Below, piece by piece: positions 8,463-17,028 of a stretch of DNA of 64,000 nucleotides; positions within the stretch are counted from its first letter, which is position 1, and every line of letters begins with the position of its first letter. The stretch spans positions 1 to 64,000 of the forward strand of contig NZ_PUIV01000006.1 of NCBI RefSeq assembly GCF_003113265.1. Reading direction: 5' to 3'. The DNA is from Methylosinus sporium. Its GTDB lineage: Bacteria; Pseudomonadota; Alphaproteobacteria; Rhizobiales; Beijerinckiaceae. The position numbers were made by a program, and so were the translations under genes. Below the pieces are notes generated by a model that saw only the letters and a list, made by a program, of their open reading frames with translations, made no database searches and had not been told where the DNA came from.

Positions 8463-8802
8463 ATGTCGTTCCCGAGCGTTCATAACATTTTTGTGATCCC
8501 GGGATGTCTGCTGCTGGTCCTGGCGGCTTTCAATCTCCTCCGCTACAGACGTTGGGGTCGTGGAACGTCAGACGCTGCCTGGCGAGATCATAGAAGATAA
8601 GATCGAGGTCGCGTACGTCATATCCGATCGCCGATATGTTTCCGACGTCCAGCAAACCTTCGGCCATGTGCGTAATGGCGCCGAAGCGAACGACGAAGTC
8701 GAAATAAGCTATGATCCGCTGAACCCGAGCCGATGCATGGCGTATGCGCCGACGGAAAATATCTTCGCAATCGCCATTGCGATCGTCATGATTCTCATCT
8801 GA
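8463..8802 (+). pseudogene. DUF3592-like membrane protein, apparently frameshifted
   Basis: From ATG 8463 one frame encodes a membrane segment (PGCLLLVLAAFNLLRY) and stops at about 8600. A second frame, starting with GTG 8560, continues with EIIEDKIEVAYVISDRRYVSD, a VEISYDPLNPSRC stretch and a closing hydrophobic segment (IFAIAIAIVMILI). Together they reproduce the DUF3592 plan: TM helix, extracytoplasmic beta domain ending in YDP.NP, TM helix. The frames differ by one nucleotide somewhere between about 8545 and 8575. This could be a real frameshift mutation, a sequencing error, or two overlapping genes. Confidence 0.5.
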
Positions 8803-8967
8803 TGTGGCGCGACAGCGCGCCGCCTCGCTTTTTGTCGGGAAACTGCAATAATTCGATGAGATCAACGAGCGCTCCGGCGCGTCGGCGGAGCGTCATTGCG
8901 AACCGAGACGCAGCGCTCGGTCGTTCGCGATAACGACGAGCGCATTTCGAACCCTAGATTCGAGACT

Positions 8968-10092
8968 ATGGACAAAGGCATGGCCGAGGCCCGTTCCATC
9001 GTCGACGCCGCCGGCCTCGAGGCTCTGCGCGGGCAGGGCTATGCGCTCATTGGCCCGACCGTGCGCGACGAGGCGATCGTCTATGACGAGATCGCCACGC
9101 TGGACGATCTGCCGCGCGGCGTCGGCGATGAGCAGGACGGCGGCCATTATCGGCTGACGCGCCGCAATGACGAAGCCTTGTTCGGCTATGTCGTCGGCCC
9201 GCAATCCTGGAAAAAGCTGCTGCACCCGCCTGTGCTGCGCCTGTGGCGCGCGCGACGCGAGGGCGACGAGTTGCGCGTCGAGGCCGAGCCGGCTCGCGTC
9301 GAGAAATTCGCCTTCATCGGCGCGCGCTCCTGCGAGCTGCACGCCATCGCCATTCAAGACCGCGTGTTCCTCGGCGGCGCTTACGCCGATCCGCATTATC
9401 GTGCGCGGCGCGAGGACGTCTTCATCGTCGCGGTGAATTGCGGCGTCGCCGGCGGCGCCTGCTTTTGCGTCTCGATGGATACGGGGCCGAAGGCGACCAT
9501 GGGCTTCGACATAGCGCTCACCGAGATCGTCGCCGGAAGCTCCTTTCTCGTCGAAATCGGCACGGACGCGGGCCGGGCGCTCCTCGACTCTCTGCCGCAT
9601 CGCGCCGCGAGCGCGAGCGAGACAGAGGAGGCGGAGGCTATTCTCGCGCATACGGCCGAGAACATGGGCCGCAGTCTCGAGGCCGGCGATGTGCGCGAAT
9701 TGCTGGCGCGCAATCTCGACCATCCGCGCTGGGACGACGTCGCCGCGCGCTGCCTCGCCTGCACCAATTGCACAATGGTCTGCCCGACCTGCTTTTGCAC
9801 CAGCGTCGAGGATGCGAGCGATCTCACAGGCCTCGAGAGCGAGCGCTCGCGGCGCTGGGATTCCTGCTTCACGCTGGATTTTTCCTATATTCACGGCGGC
9901 AGCGTGCGGCAGAGTGTCAAATCGCGCTATCGCCAATGGATGACGCATAAGCTCTCCACTTGGTACGACCAATTCGGAAGCTCCGGCTGCGTCGGCTGCG
10001 GACGCTGCATCGTCTGGTGTCCCGTCGGCATAGACTTGACCGAGGAGGCGCGCGCCATTCGCGAGAGCGACGCGCAGAAAGGCGCGACATGA
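8968..10092 (+). CDS. Group 3b-type hydrogenase beta (iron-sulfur) subunit
   Basis: A 374-aa protein of the sulfhydrogenase beta (HydB/HyhB) family, which carries electrons between the hydrogenase core and the flavin subunit. Two ferredoxin-like clusters are clear near the C-terminus: CLACTNCTMVCPTC and, about 70 residues later, CVGCGRCIVWCPVG. An N-terminal domain of about 250 residues contains the family segments VVGPQSWKKLLHPP, FIGARSCELHAIAIQDRVF and NCGVAGGACFCVSMDTGP. It heads a six-gene operon. ATG 8968 is used; ATG 8980 in the same frame is possible, and neither has a strong ribosome site. It overlaps the next gene by 4 nt (ATGA). Confidence 0.88.
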   Translation: MDKGMAEARSIVDAAGLEALRGQGYALIGPTVRDEAIVYDEIATLDDLPRGVGDEQDGGHYRLTRRNDEALFGYVVGPQSWKKLLHPPVLRLWRARREGDELRVEAEPARVEKFAFIGARSCELHAIAIQDRVFLGGAYADPHYRARREDVFIVAVNCGVAGGACFCVSMDTGPKATMGFDIALTEIVAGSSFLVEIGTDAGRALLDSLPHRAASASETEEAEAILAHTAENMGRSLEAGDVRELLARNLDHPRWDDVAARCLACTNCTMVCPTCFCTSVEDASDLTGLESERSRRWDSCFTLDFSYIHGGSVRQSVKSRYRQWMTHKLSTWYDQFGSSGCVGCGRCIVWCPVGIDLTEEARAIRESDAQKGAT

Positions 10093-10553
10093 TCGAGAGC
10101 ATCGAGCATATCGTCAAAGAGCATCGCTTTTTTGCCGGCATGGATGCGGGATTCGTCGCGCTCGTCTCCGGCTGCGCGAAGAATGCGCGCTTCGATCCGG
10201 GCCAATATCTCTTCCACGAAAGCGACAGCGCCGATTGGTTTTTTCTGCTGCGCAATGGAAGCGTCGCCATTGAGCTGCGCGATCCGGCGCGCGGCGCCGT
10301 CACCGTGCAGACGCTGCATGAGGGCGATCTCTGCGGCCTTTCCTGGCTCGTGCCGCCCTATCGCTGGACATATGATGCGCGCGCAATCGATCTCGTCCGC
10401 GCCATCGCCGTCGACGCCGCCTGCCTGCGCCGCAAGAGCGAGGCCGATCCACGGCTCGGCTATGACATGATGAAGCGTTTCATGCCGCCGCTGGTCGAGC
10501 GATTACAAGCGGCGCGAATGCAGATGATCGACATTTATGGCGCCCATGGCTGA
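10089..10553 (+). CDS. Cyclic nucleotide-binding domain protein in hydrogenase operon
   Basis: A 154-aa protein that is essentially one CRP-type cNMP-binding beta roll: FFAGMDAGFVALVSGCAKNARF, then PGQYLFHESDSADWFFLLRNGSVAIEL and GAVTVQTLHEGDLCGLSWL. There is no C-terminal DNA-binding helix-turn-helix, so it is not a CRP/FNR activator by itself. It lies between the beta and gamma hydrogenase genes, overlapping both by a few bases, so it is co-translated with them. It may be a redox or nucleotide sensor for the enzyme, or an assembly factor; this is inferred only from context. Confidence 0.8.
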   Translation: MIESIEHIVKEHRFFAGMDAGFVALVSGCAKNARFDPGQYLFHESDSADWFFLLRNGSVAIELRDPARGAVTVQTLHEGDLCGLSWLVPPYRWTYDARAIDLVRAIAVDAACLRRKSEADPRLGYDMMKRFMPPLVERLQAARMQMIDIYGAHG

Positions 10554-11388
10554 CGCATTTTCCGCGGCGAGCATCGCCGATCCCATGATTCCGCGCGTCG
10601 CCCGCGTCGTGAAGCGAAGGCGCGAAATCGCGGATGTCGTGACTCTCGAGATAGAGGGCGGCGCTTTCGATTTCGCGCCGGGGCAATTCAACATGCTCAC
10701 AGCTTTCGGCGTCGGCGAGGCGGCGATCAGCGTCAGCGGCGATCCGGCCAATAGCGCGCGGCTCGTTCACACGATCCGCGCCGTCGGCGCCGTCTCGCGC
10801 GCGCTGACTGAACTGCATGTGGGCGAGCCGATCGGCCTGCGCGGACCCTTCGGACGCGGCTGGCCGATGCAGGAGGCGGAGGGCAGCGATGTGATCGTCG
10901 TCGCCGGCGGGCTCGGCCTCGCGCCGTTGCGGCCGGCGCTCTATCGCCTATTCGCGGAGCGTGAGAAATACGGGCGCATCCTTCTTCTGTTCGGCGCGCG
11001 CAGTCCTGCGGATATTCTTTTTCGCGACGAACTCGAAGCCTGGCGCGGGCGGCTCGACATAGAGGTGGTGGCGACGGTCGATCATGCGCGCGGCGATTGG
11101 CGCGGCAATGTCGGCGTGGTGACGACACTGCTGTCGCGCGCGCAATTCAGCGCCTCCAATGCGCTCGCCATGCTCTGCGGACCAGAGATCATGATGCGCT
11201 TCGTCGCCAATGCGCTGCTCGAGCGGGGCGTCGCGCAAGAGCGCGTCTATCTTTCCATGGAACGCAATATGAAATGCGCGATCGGTTGGTGCGGCCATTG
11301 CCAATTCGGGCCGGTCTTCATCTGCCGCGACGGGCCGGTGTTTCCCTATTCGCAATTGCGCGGCCTCATCGCGAAGAAGGAAATCTGA
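10546..11388 (+). CDS. Group 3b-type hydrogenase gamma subunit (FAD/NAD(P)-binding)
   Basis: A 280-aa ferredoxin-NADP reductase-like diaphorase subunit (HydG/HyhG). It has an FAD-binding beta barrel ([25 protein letters not shown]), the NAD(P)-binding fold starting [33 protein letters not shown], and [12 protein letters not shown]-terminal [2Fe-2S] cysteine cluster ([22 protein letters not shown]) follows, as in dihydroorotate dehydrogenase electron-transfer subunits. It passes electrons between NAD(P) and the hydrogenase Fe-S relay. Starts at 10537 and 10546 are both within the previous gene; 10546 is used because it leaves the shortest overlap. Confidence 0.88.
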   Translation: MADAFSAASIADPMIPRVARVVKRRREIADVVTLEIEGGAFDFAPGQFNMLTAFGVGEAAISVSGDPANSARLVHTIRAVGAVSRALTELHVGEPIGLRGPFGRGWPMQEAEGSDVIVVAGGLGLAPLRPALYRLFAEREKYGRILLLFGARSPADILFRDELEAWRGRLDIEVVATVDHARGDWRGNVGVVTTLLSRAQFSASNALAMLCGPEIMMRFVANALLERGVAQERVYLSMERNMKCAIGWCGHCQFGPVFICRDGPVFPYSQLRGLIAKKEI

Positions 11389-11390
11389 CG

Positions 11391-12185
11391 ATGAGCGGGC
11401 AAGGACATCGGACGCCGTCTGCGCCGCGGCTCGCGGTATGGAAATTCGCCTCCTGCGACGGCTGTCAGCTCAGCCTGCTCGATTGCGAGGACGAGCTGCT
11501 CGCCGTCGCGCAAGCGCTCGATATCGCCTATTTTCCAGAGGCGACGCGCGCGCCGATCCGCGGCAATTATGATCTCTCGCTCGTCGAGGGCTCGATCACC
11601 ACGCCGCATGACGCCGAGCGCATACAGGATGTACGGCGCCGCTCGCGCGCGCTCGTCACCATCGGCGCCTGCGCGACGTCGGGCGGCGTACAGGCGCTGC
11701 GCAATTTCGCCAATGTTTGCGAATATGCGTCGATCGTCTATGCGCGGCCGGACTATATCCATACGCTCGCGACATCGACGCCGATTTCGGATCACGTGAA
11801 GGTCGATTTCGAGCTGCGCGGCTGCCCGATCGACAAGGGCCAGCTGATCGAGGTGATCTCGGCCTTTCTCGCCGGCCGCAAGCCCGCGACGCCGTCGCAT
11901 AGCGTCTGCCTGCAATGCAAGCTGAAGGGCAATGTCTGCGTGATGGTCGCGCATGGAACGCCCTGCCTCGGTCCCGTCACTCATGCCGGCTGCGGCGCGC
12001 TGTGTCCCTCTTACGATCGCGGCTGCTATGGATGTTTCGGTCCGATGGAGACACCCAACGCGCCATCGCTGAGCGCGCGTCTCTCGTCGCTCGGCATGGA
12101 TGAGCGAGCGCTGCAGCGCGTCTATCGCACATTCAACGCGCAGGCGGAGGCCTTCCGCGAGGAGAGCGAGCGCCATGACGAGTAG
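11391..12185 (+). CDS. [NiFe] hydrogenase small subunit (group 3b type)
   Basis: A 264-aa small (delta) subunit. The N-terminus has the proximal cluster motif in [19 protein letters not shown], followed by [14 protein letters not shown] and [16 protein letters not shown], the standard small-subunit blocks. [12 protein letters not shown] and a Cys-rich C-terminus ([32 protein letters not shown]) bind the medial and distal clusters. No Tat signal is present, consistent with a soluble cytoplasmic group 3 enzyme. AGAAGGAAA lies 8 nt before ATG 11391. It overlaps the large subunit gene by 11 nt, as expected for a tight operon. Confidence 0.93.
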   Translation: MSGQGHRTPSAPRLAVWKFASCDGCQLSLLDCEDELLAVAQALDIAYFPEATRAPIRGNYDLSLVEGSITTPHDAERIQDVRRRSRALVTIGACATSGGVQALRNFANVCEYASIVYARPDYIHTLATSTPISDHVKVDFELRGCPIDKGQLIEVISAFLAGRKPATPSHSVCLQCKLKGNVCVMVAHGTPCLGPVTHAGCGALCPSYDRGCYGCFGPMETPNAPSLSARLSSLGMDERALQRVYRTFNAQAEAFREESERHDE

Positions 12186-13467
12186 AACCATTTCTGTCGG
12201 CGCGCTGGCGCGGGTGGAAGGCGAGGGCGGGCTCGAAATCACCGTGCGAGACGGCGTGGTGACGAGCGCGGCGCTGACGATTTTCGAGCCACCGCGCTTT
12301 TTCGAGGCGCTGATGCGCGGGCGCGCCTTCACCGAGGCGCCCGATATCGCCGCGCGCATTTGCGGCATATGTCCTGTCGCCTATCAGATGAGCGCCGTCC
12401 ATGCGATCGAGGATGCGCTCGGCGTCGCCGTGACCGGACCGCTGCGCGATCTGCGGCGCCTGCTTTATTGCGGCGAGTGGATCGAGAGCCACATGCTGCA
12501 TGTGCATATGCTGCATATGCCGGATTTTCTCGGCTACGCCGGCGGCGTCGAAATGGCGCGCGACCATTGCGATATCGTGCGGCGCGGGCTCGCGATCAAG
12601 AAGGTCGGCAATGAGATCATGACGCTCATCGGCGGGCGCGAGATTCATCCGATCAATGTGCGCGTCGGCGGCTTTTATCGCGCGCCGCGCAAGAGCGAGC
12701 TGCGCGCGCTCGGCGAGCGCCTCGAGCGCGCGTTGGAGCAGGCGCTGGAGGTCGTACGTTTCGTCGCCGGATTCGATTTTCCCGATTGCGCGCGCGATTA
12801 CGTCTTCGTGTCGCTTCGTCATCCGGGCGAATATCCGTTCAACGAGGGCCGCATCGTCTCGAGCCGCGGCCTCGACATCCCCGCGCGAGAATTCGAGGCG
12901 AACTTCGAGGAGTTCCACGTCCAGCGCTCGACGGCGCTCCATGCGCGGATGCGCCATGGCGACGATCCCTATCTGGTCGGTCCGCTCGCCCGCTATGCGC
13001 TCAATTTCGAGCGGCTGTCGCCGCTCGCGCAGGAGGCGGCGCGCGAGGCGGGTATCGGATCGATTTGCGCCAATCCCTATCGCAGCATCATCGTGCGCGC
13101 GGTGGAGACCGTCTATGCATTGGATGAAGCGCTGCGCATCGTCGCACGCTATGAGGAGCCGGAAGCGCCTCACATCGCGATCGAGCCGCGCGCCGGCGTC
13201 GGCTTCGCCGCGACGGAGGCGCCGCGCGGGATGCTCTATCATCGCTATCGGCTCGAGGCGGACGGATCGATCGCCGAGGCCGTCATCACGCCGCCCACCT
13301 CGCAAAATCAGGGGTTGATCGAGGAGGATTTGAAGAGCCTCGTCGGCGCCTTTCTGCATCTGCCGGAAGACGATCTGCGTCATCGCTGCGAGCAGACGGT
13401 GCGTAATCATGATCCCTGCATCTCCTGCTCGACGCATTTTTTGCGCCTCGATATCGATCGGGGCTGA
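12175..13467 (+). CDS. [NiFe] hydrogenase large (catalytic) subunit, group 3b type
   Basis: A 430-aa catalytic subunit. The N-terminal Ni-ligand motif is [14 protein letters not shown] and the C-terminal one is DPCISCSTH, so all four nickel-binding cysteines are present. The residue three after the second N-terminal Cys is Tyr rather than the His common in other groups; this variant fits group 3. [11 protein letters not shown] at the N-terminus is the usual L0 block. Nine residues (FLRLDIDRG) follow the final His and should be removed by the protease encoded next door after nickel insertion. Groups 3b and 3d are the alternatives; the beta/gamma partners favour 3b. No hyp genes are in the window. 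Confidence 0.93.
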   Translation: MTSRTISVGALARVEGEGGLEITVRDGVVTSAALTIFEPPRFFEALMRGRAFTEAPDIAARICGICPVAYQMSAVHAIEDALGVAVTGPLRDLRRLLYCGEWIESHMLHVHMLHMPDFLGYAGGVEMARDHCDIVRRGLAIKKVGNEIMTLIGGREIHPINVRVGGFYRAPRKSELRALGERLERALEQALEVVRFVAGFDFPDCARDYVFVSLRHPGEYPFNEGRIVSSRGLDIPAREFEANFEEFHVQRSTALHARMRHGDDPYLVGPLARYALNFERLSPLAQEAAREAGIGSICANPYRSIIVRAVETVYALDEALRIVARYEEPEAPHIAIEPRAGVGFAATEAPRGMLYHRYRLEADGSIAEAVITPPTSQNQGLIEEDLKSLVGAFLHLPEDDLRHRCEQTVRNHDPCISCSTHFLRLDIDRG

Positions 13468-13468
13468 G

Positions 13469-14014
13469 ATGGAGCGCTGCGTCATTCTGTGCGTCGGCAA
13501 TTCGGATCGCGGCGACGACGCCGTCGGCCGCACGGTGGCGGCGCTGCTGCGGGACGCGGGCGCGCCGGAAATCGTCGAATGCCCGGGCGAGTCGGGCGCC
13601 GTTCTCGACGCGCTCGAAAAGGCCGGCGCGGCGATCATCGTCGACGCGGCCTTGTCCGGCGCTCCGCCCGGAACCGTGCGGCGCTTCGAGATCGGCGGCG
13701 ACGGCCCGCCGCTCCGCCTGAATTTCGGCTGGTCGAGCCACGGCCTCGGCCTCGCCGAGGCGCTCGGTGTCGCGCGCGCGCTCGGCGAAATGCCCGCTGT
13801 TTGCGTTCTGTTCGTGATCGAGGGAGAGAGCTTTGCGCCCGGCGCGCCGCTATCGGAGGCGGCGAGAGCCGGGGCCGCCGAGGCCGCGCGGCTGATTTTG
13901 CGGGAGCTCCCGTCGATTCGGCGATCCGCCGCGCCATTGTTTTCCACCGGCGGTGACATGGTCGGACGCGGGGACTTGGTCGGACCTTGCCCGCAGGGCG
14001 GAAAAATCCTATAG
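13469..14014 (+). CDS. Hydrogenase maturation protease (HyaD/HybD family)
   Basis: A 181-aa endopeptidase of peptidase family M52, which trims the C-terminus of the large subunit after Ni-Fe centre assembly. It begins with the family motif ILCVGNSDRGDDAVG (metal-binding Asp in RGDD), has IIVDAALSG near residue 60 for the second Asp region, and a SSHGLGLAEALG block with the conserved His. It begins one base after the large-subunit stop, so it belongs to the same operon and most likely serves this enzyme. The last 25 residues (after LRELPS) are unusual and may be an extension. Confidence 0.88.
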   Translation: MERCVILCVGNSDRGDDAVGRTVAALLRDAGAPEIVECPGESGAVLDALEKAGAAIIVDAALSGAPPGTVRRFEIGGDGPPLRLNFGWSSHGLGLAEALGVARALGEMPAVCVLFVIEGESFAPGAPLSEAARAGAAEAARLILRELPSIRRSAAPLFSTGGDMVGRGDLVGPCPQGGKIL

Positions 14015-14037
14015 GAATAGGCGTCTTCCGGCGGTTC

Positions 14038-14112
14038 GCGGGCGTAGTTCAGTGGTAGAACGACAGCTTCCCAAGCTGTATGTCGTGGGTTCGATTCCCA
14101 TCGCCCGCTCCA
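14038..14112 (+). tRNA. tRNA-Gly (anticodon CCC), CCA encoded
   Basis: A complete cloverleaf: acceptor GCGGGCG (14038-14044) pairs with CGCCCGC (14102-14108); D-arm GTTCAGTGGTAGAAC; anticodon stem ACAGC/GCTGT with loop TTCCCAA giving anticodon CCC; T-arm GTGGG-TTCGATT-CCCAT. The discriminator is T followed by CCA at 14110-14112. It stands alone after the hydrogenase operon. Confidence 0.95.
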
Positions 14113-14221
14113 TTTCGCGTCCTTCGTTTCACCAGCGTCCGCTTTTCGGCCGCCTCGCTCGAACGCGTCTCGTGCTTTCGTGGCGGAGACGGTCGGGACG
14201 TTTCATCCGGATCGTGTGAAC

Positions 14222-15349
14222 ATGGCGGATTGTCTCCCGACCTTGCTGCTGATGCATTCCTGTGTGTTCGCGGTTCTCGGCGCCTTTCTCTATCTCGTGT
14301 GGCGGGAGGATCCGGAGGCGGACGAATATCGCTGGTGGTGCGCCGCTCAATTCGCGATCAGCATAGGCCTCGCCTTGCTGTCGTTTCGCGCATCCTATCC
14401 GCTTCTCGCGATCGGACTCGGCAATGCACTCACTCTCTGGGGCGTCGGCCTCGCGTGGGGCGGAGCCCGCGTTTTCAGCGGCCGGCCGGTGGATATGCGG
14501 CTGGCGGCGGCAGGCGGGGTCATCTGGCTTCTGTTCTTCTCCTCGAGCGTCGATTCGGTTCGCGTCGTCGACCGCTGCGCGATCTCGGCGGTCTACGCCT
14601 TTCTGCTCGCCGACGAGTTCGGCTCGATTCGTCGGCAGCGAACGATAACGCAGCAGGCGACGATCGCGCTGGCCGCCGCTCATGCCTGTTTCGGAGCCGT
14701 CGTCGCGGTGATCGTCGTTGCGCTGATGGCGCGGGGAGAGGCGATCGACCTGAAGCCTTTCATCGTCGCCATCACCTTCGAGTCGCTGAGCTATGGTCTC
14801 CTCATCGGTTTCGCGCTGCTGGCGGTGACCAAGGAGCGAGCCGTGGAGCGCCAGAAATTCATGGCCGCGACCGACCCTCTGACCGGTCTCTCCAATCGGC
14901 GCAGCTTCGATCACAACGCCGATGTCGTGATCCGCAATTCGCGCGGCCAGGGCGATTCGGCGCTGCTGATCTTCGATCTGGATCGGTTGAAGACGATCAA
15001 CGACAGCTTCGGCCATTCGATGGGCGACCGCGCTTTGACGACGTTCGGCGAGGTGGCGGCCAAGAGCATTCGCGACGAGGATTTTCTGGCGCGCATCGGC
15101 GGCGACGAATTCGCGCTGCTGCTGACCCGTGTCGATGGCGCGCGGGCGGTGGCCGTGGCCGAGCGCATTCGTTGCGCCTATGTCTCCGCCACAGCGGCGC
15201 TCGGCGACGGGCTTTCCTCGGTCAGCGTCGGCATCGCGCTCTCCGGGCATGAGACGAGCGATCTCTCCGCGCTGAAGGAGGCCGCCGACAAGGCGCTCTA
15301 CGCCGCGAAATCCAGCGGCCGCAATCAGGTGTTCGTCGCGCAGTCGTGA
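14222..15349 (+). CDS. Membrane-bound diguanylate cyclase (GGDEF)
   Basis: A 375-aa protein. The first 205 residues hold six or seven hydrophobic segments (for example LLLMHSCVFAVLGAFLYLV, AAGGVIWLLFFSS, ACFGAVVAVIVVALMA). A short linker leads into the GGDEF domain: TDPLTGLSNRRSF, LLIFDLDRLKTINDSFGH with the metal-binding Asp, and the intact signature IGGDEFALLL, then SVGIAL. It should make c-di-GMP from GTP in the cytoplasm in response to a membrane signal. I see no RxxD inhibitory site at the usual place five residues before GGDEF. ATG 14222 is used; a GTG 14 codons upstream would shift the start only slightly. Confidence 0.9.
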   Translation: MADCLPTLLLMHSCVFAVLGAFLYLVWREDPEADEYRWWCAAQFAISIGLALLSFRASYPLLAIGLGNALTLWGVGLAWGGARVFSGRPVDMRLAAAGGVIWLLFFSSSVDSVRVVDRCAISAVYAFLLADEFGSIRRQRTITQQATIALAAAHACFGAVVAVIVVALMARGEAIDLKPFIVAITFESLSYGLLIGFALLAVTKERAVERQKFMAATDPLTGLSNRRSFDHNADVVIRNSRGQGDSALLIFDLDRLKTINDSFGHSMGDRALTTFGEVAAKSIRDEDFLARIGGDEFALLLTRVDGARAVAVAERIRCAYVSATAALGDGLSSVSVGIALSGHETSDLSALKEAADKALYAAKSSGRNQVFVAQS

Positions 15350-15731
15350 AATGGCGTCACCGAGCCTCGGCGGGTCTTTCAGATTGGCGAAGACGAAGGG
15401 ACGTTCGCCGCGCATTCGGCGGGCGTCGCGATCCATTACCTCGAGCGAGGCGGATCGGAGCGCATGATGCCGGGCCCACCCTTGCGCGGAATTTTGTCGC
15501 CGGCCGAGACGTCGATGACATAGAGCGTCAAGTCGGCGAGCTCGGGGCTGAAGGTCGCGGCGAGATTGGCCGAGGCGTCCTCGCGGATCGCGCCGTATGC
15601 GGGCAGCCCCCGGTCTCGCGCCGACGATGCGCTCGGGCGCGAGCGCGCCGGAGCGGGTGAGAAACTCCGGAGCCGACCGGACCGCCGACGCCGACGCGCA
15701 GAGGGCCGTTGGGAGAATGGGGCGCGGTCAT
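15350..15731 (-). pseudogene. ureG: Decayed urease accessory gene ureG
   Basis: On the minus strand fragments of UreG (GTPase for urease nickel insertion) appear in order but in different frames. They are [20 protein letters not shown] (P-loop start, from 15731), ALAPERIVG-like and ETGGCPHT remnants, [40 protein letters not shown], and finally RRMRGERPFVFANLK near 15400. The P-loop Lys, the segment between REDAS and NLAATF, and the part after GGPGI are deleted. The reading frame changes at least twice, so it cannot make a working GTPase. No other urease gene is visible, so it looks like the relic of a lost ure cluster. Confidence 0.82.
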
Positions 15732-15767
15732 GAGCGGAACAGCCTCGTATATTGCGTTTCATGGCGC

Positions 15768-15962
15768 ATGGACGCGATGTCTATGCGCAGGGCGGAGGTG
15801 CTGAGCTGGCTCGCACGCGGCAAGTCGAATCTCGACATAGCCGAGATTCTCTGCATCTCGCCGCGCACGGCGCATAAGCATTTGGAGCGCATTTTCGTGA
15901 AGCTCGGCGTCGACAGCCGCTCCTCCGCCGCCTCCGTGGCGCTGAAGGCGGTGGCGGCGGAT
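15768..15962 (+). pseudogene. LuxR-type helix-turn-helix remnant
   Basis: The frame from ATG 15768 encodes almost exactly one LuxR/GerE DNA-binding domain: RRAEVLSWLARGKSNLDIAE, ILCISPRTAHKHLERIFVKL, GVDSRSSAASVALKA. No receiver or sensor domain precedes it; the preceding sequence belongs to the decayed ureG on the other strand. The frame has no stop and runs straight into slyX at 16071. It is most simply the 3' part of a truncated response regulator. A stand-alone 65-residue HTH protein, or a fusion with SlyX, is less likely. Confidence 0.6.
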
Positions 15963-16070
15963 CGAGGGGACGGCGAGGGCGGCGGCGGAGCGGAAGCTCT
16001 TGTCTTTCCGCGCGATCGAAGCTTGGATGCGCGCGCCGGCCGATGGGATGTGCGGCGCAATGGAGTCCTC

Positions 16071-16283
16071 ATGAGCGAAGAGCTGTCGGAATTGTCCTCT
16101 CGTCTCGTCGCCCTGGAGACGGCGCTCGCGCATCAGGACAGGACCGTCGCCGAGCTGAACGACGTCATCGCGTCGCAATGGCGAAGGATCGATGCGCTGG
16201 AACGGCAGCTCGCCCGATTGCGCGAGGAGTTCCAGACGCTCGGCCACCGCGACGCGCCAGAGCCCCCGCCGCCGCATTACTAA
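16071..16283 (+). CDS. slyX: SlyX family protein
   Basis: A 70-aa coiled-coil protein with the SlyX pattern: LSELSSRLVALETALAHQDR, TVAELNDVIASQWRRIDALE, a Leu heptad, then QLARLREEF and a C-terminal PEPPPPHY that closely matches the usual SlyX ending. Its function in bacteria is not established. The same frame is open far upstream through the LuxR remnant, but ATG 16071 gives the normal family length. It is the last chromosomal gene before the prophage. Confidence 0.88.
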   Translation: MSEELSELSSRLVALETALAHQDRTVAELNDVIASQWRRIDALERQLARLREEFQTLGHRDAPEPPPPHY

Positions 16284-16322
16284 TGCGGACGCGCGCTATC
16301 TATTTGAATTTATGAATGTTAT

Positions 16323-16346
16323 TGGTGCCCCTGGCCGGAGTCGAAC
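16323..16346 (-). other. tRNA 3'-end fragment, probable prophage attachment site (attL)
   Basis: Read on the minus strand these 24 bases are the end of a tRNA: T-loop GTTCGACTC, T-stem half CGGC, acceptor half CAGGGGC, discriminator A and CCA at 16323-16325. The bases immediately upstream (TTAGA) do not pair with the T-stem, and no anticodon or D arm follows. The tRNA is therefore cut here and everything to the right is phage. This is the pattern left when a phage integrates into a tRNA 3' end. Its tRNA identity cannot be decided from the fragment. Confidence 0.72.
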
Positions 16347-16429
16347 TCTAACTGCACGTATATTGATTTATTTCCGCTTTCTGGCGCGATGGTCGATCGC
16401 AACCAAGACACAGCCAAGAAAGCCCTCCC

Positions 16430-16804
16430 ATGCCGTGCGGAAAAGAGAGATTTTTCACGGGCGAGAGCCCCTATGTTTTCGATCCAAAGCCGCATATCGG
16501 CGGAACCGGACAGGAGTCCAAGGGCCGGTTCGGAGCGCCGACGCCGGCCGAGGTCGACCGGATGCTGGCGGAATTCATCGACGCCCCGTCCATGGATTTC
16601 CGAGAGAGCGTGCGCCATGCGCTCGAGGATTTCGTTACGCGGCGCCGGGATGGCCTCGCCGGCCTGCTCTTGGCGCTTTCGGTCGGCACCGGGGCGACGC
16701 TGCCGACCGCCGAGAACGGCCTGCAATGCGCCCCGACGATGCTCGTCTATCTCTACATCCTGCCGACCGATGACGCCTTGGCGATGACGCCGGCGGCCCG
16801 GTGA
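16430..16804 (+). CDS. Phage protein of unknown function (124 aa)
   Basis: First gene of the rightward accessory block. The sequence has a plausible globular core (GAPTPAEVDRMLAEFIDAPS, RESVRHALEDFVTRRRDGLA) and a hydrophobic C-terminal half. ATG 16430 lacks a good ribosome site. I recognise no family; it could equally begin at a later codon. Confidence 0.5.
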   Translation: MPCGKERFFTGESPYVFDPKPHIGGTGQESKGRFGAPTPAEVDRMLAEFIDAPSMDFRESVRHALEDFVTRRRDGLAGLLLALSVGTGATLPTAENGLQCAPTMLVYLYILPTDDALAMTPAAR

Positions 16805-16842
16805 GACATTCCCTCGTGCATCACGAATAGGAGACGTGACAC

Positions 16843-17028
16843 ATGGCGACGATCTATCTGCTGTCCTTTGCGCTCGCCGCGAACCTCTGCGGCGCCAACG
16901 CCTATCTCACCGCCGCCAGCCTCGAAGAGCGCGGCGAGCACATCCGCGCGCGCCGCAGGCGGTTCGCCTTCATCGCCGCGAGCACCGCGGTGCTCACTCT
17001 GGCCTATGTCGCCGGACGGCTGGACTGA
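16843..17028 (+). CDS. Small membrane protein (61 aa)
   Basis: Two predicted helices: IYLLSFALAANLCGANAYL near the N-terminus and FAFIAASTAVLTLAYVAG at the C-terminus, separated by an Arg-rich loop (RARRRR). GGAG (16831-16834) lies 8 nt before the ATG. The stop overlaps the next start (ATG 17028). No family recognised. Confidence 0.65.
   Translation: MATIYLLSFALAANLCGANAYLTAASLEERGEHIRARRRRFAFIAASTAVLTLAYVAGRLD

Noticed and set aside
12133-13959. Long minus-strand open frame (about 600 codons) across the hydrogenase large subunit and protease
   Set aside because: It mirrors strongly conserved plus-strand genes; no domain pattern in its own translation. High GC makes such antisense frames long.
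14129-15436. Minus-strand open frame over the GGDEF gene
   Set aside because: Only its first 30 residues (UreG C-terminus remnant) are meaningful; the rest is antisense to the cyclase.
16323-16400. A complete tRNA at the prophage border
   Set aside because: No anticodon arm, D-arm or 5' acceptor strand follows the T-loop on the minus strand, and the T-stem partner is missing.
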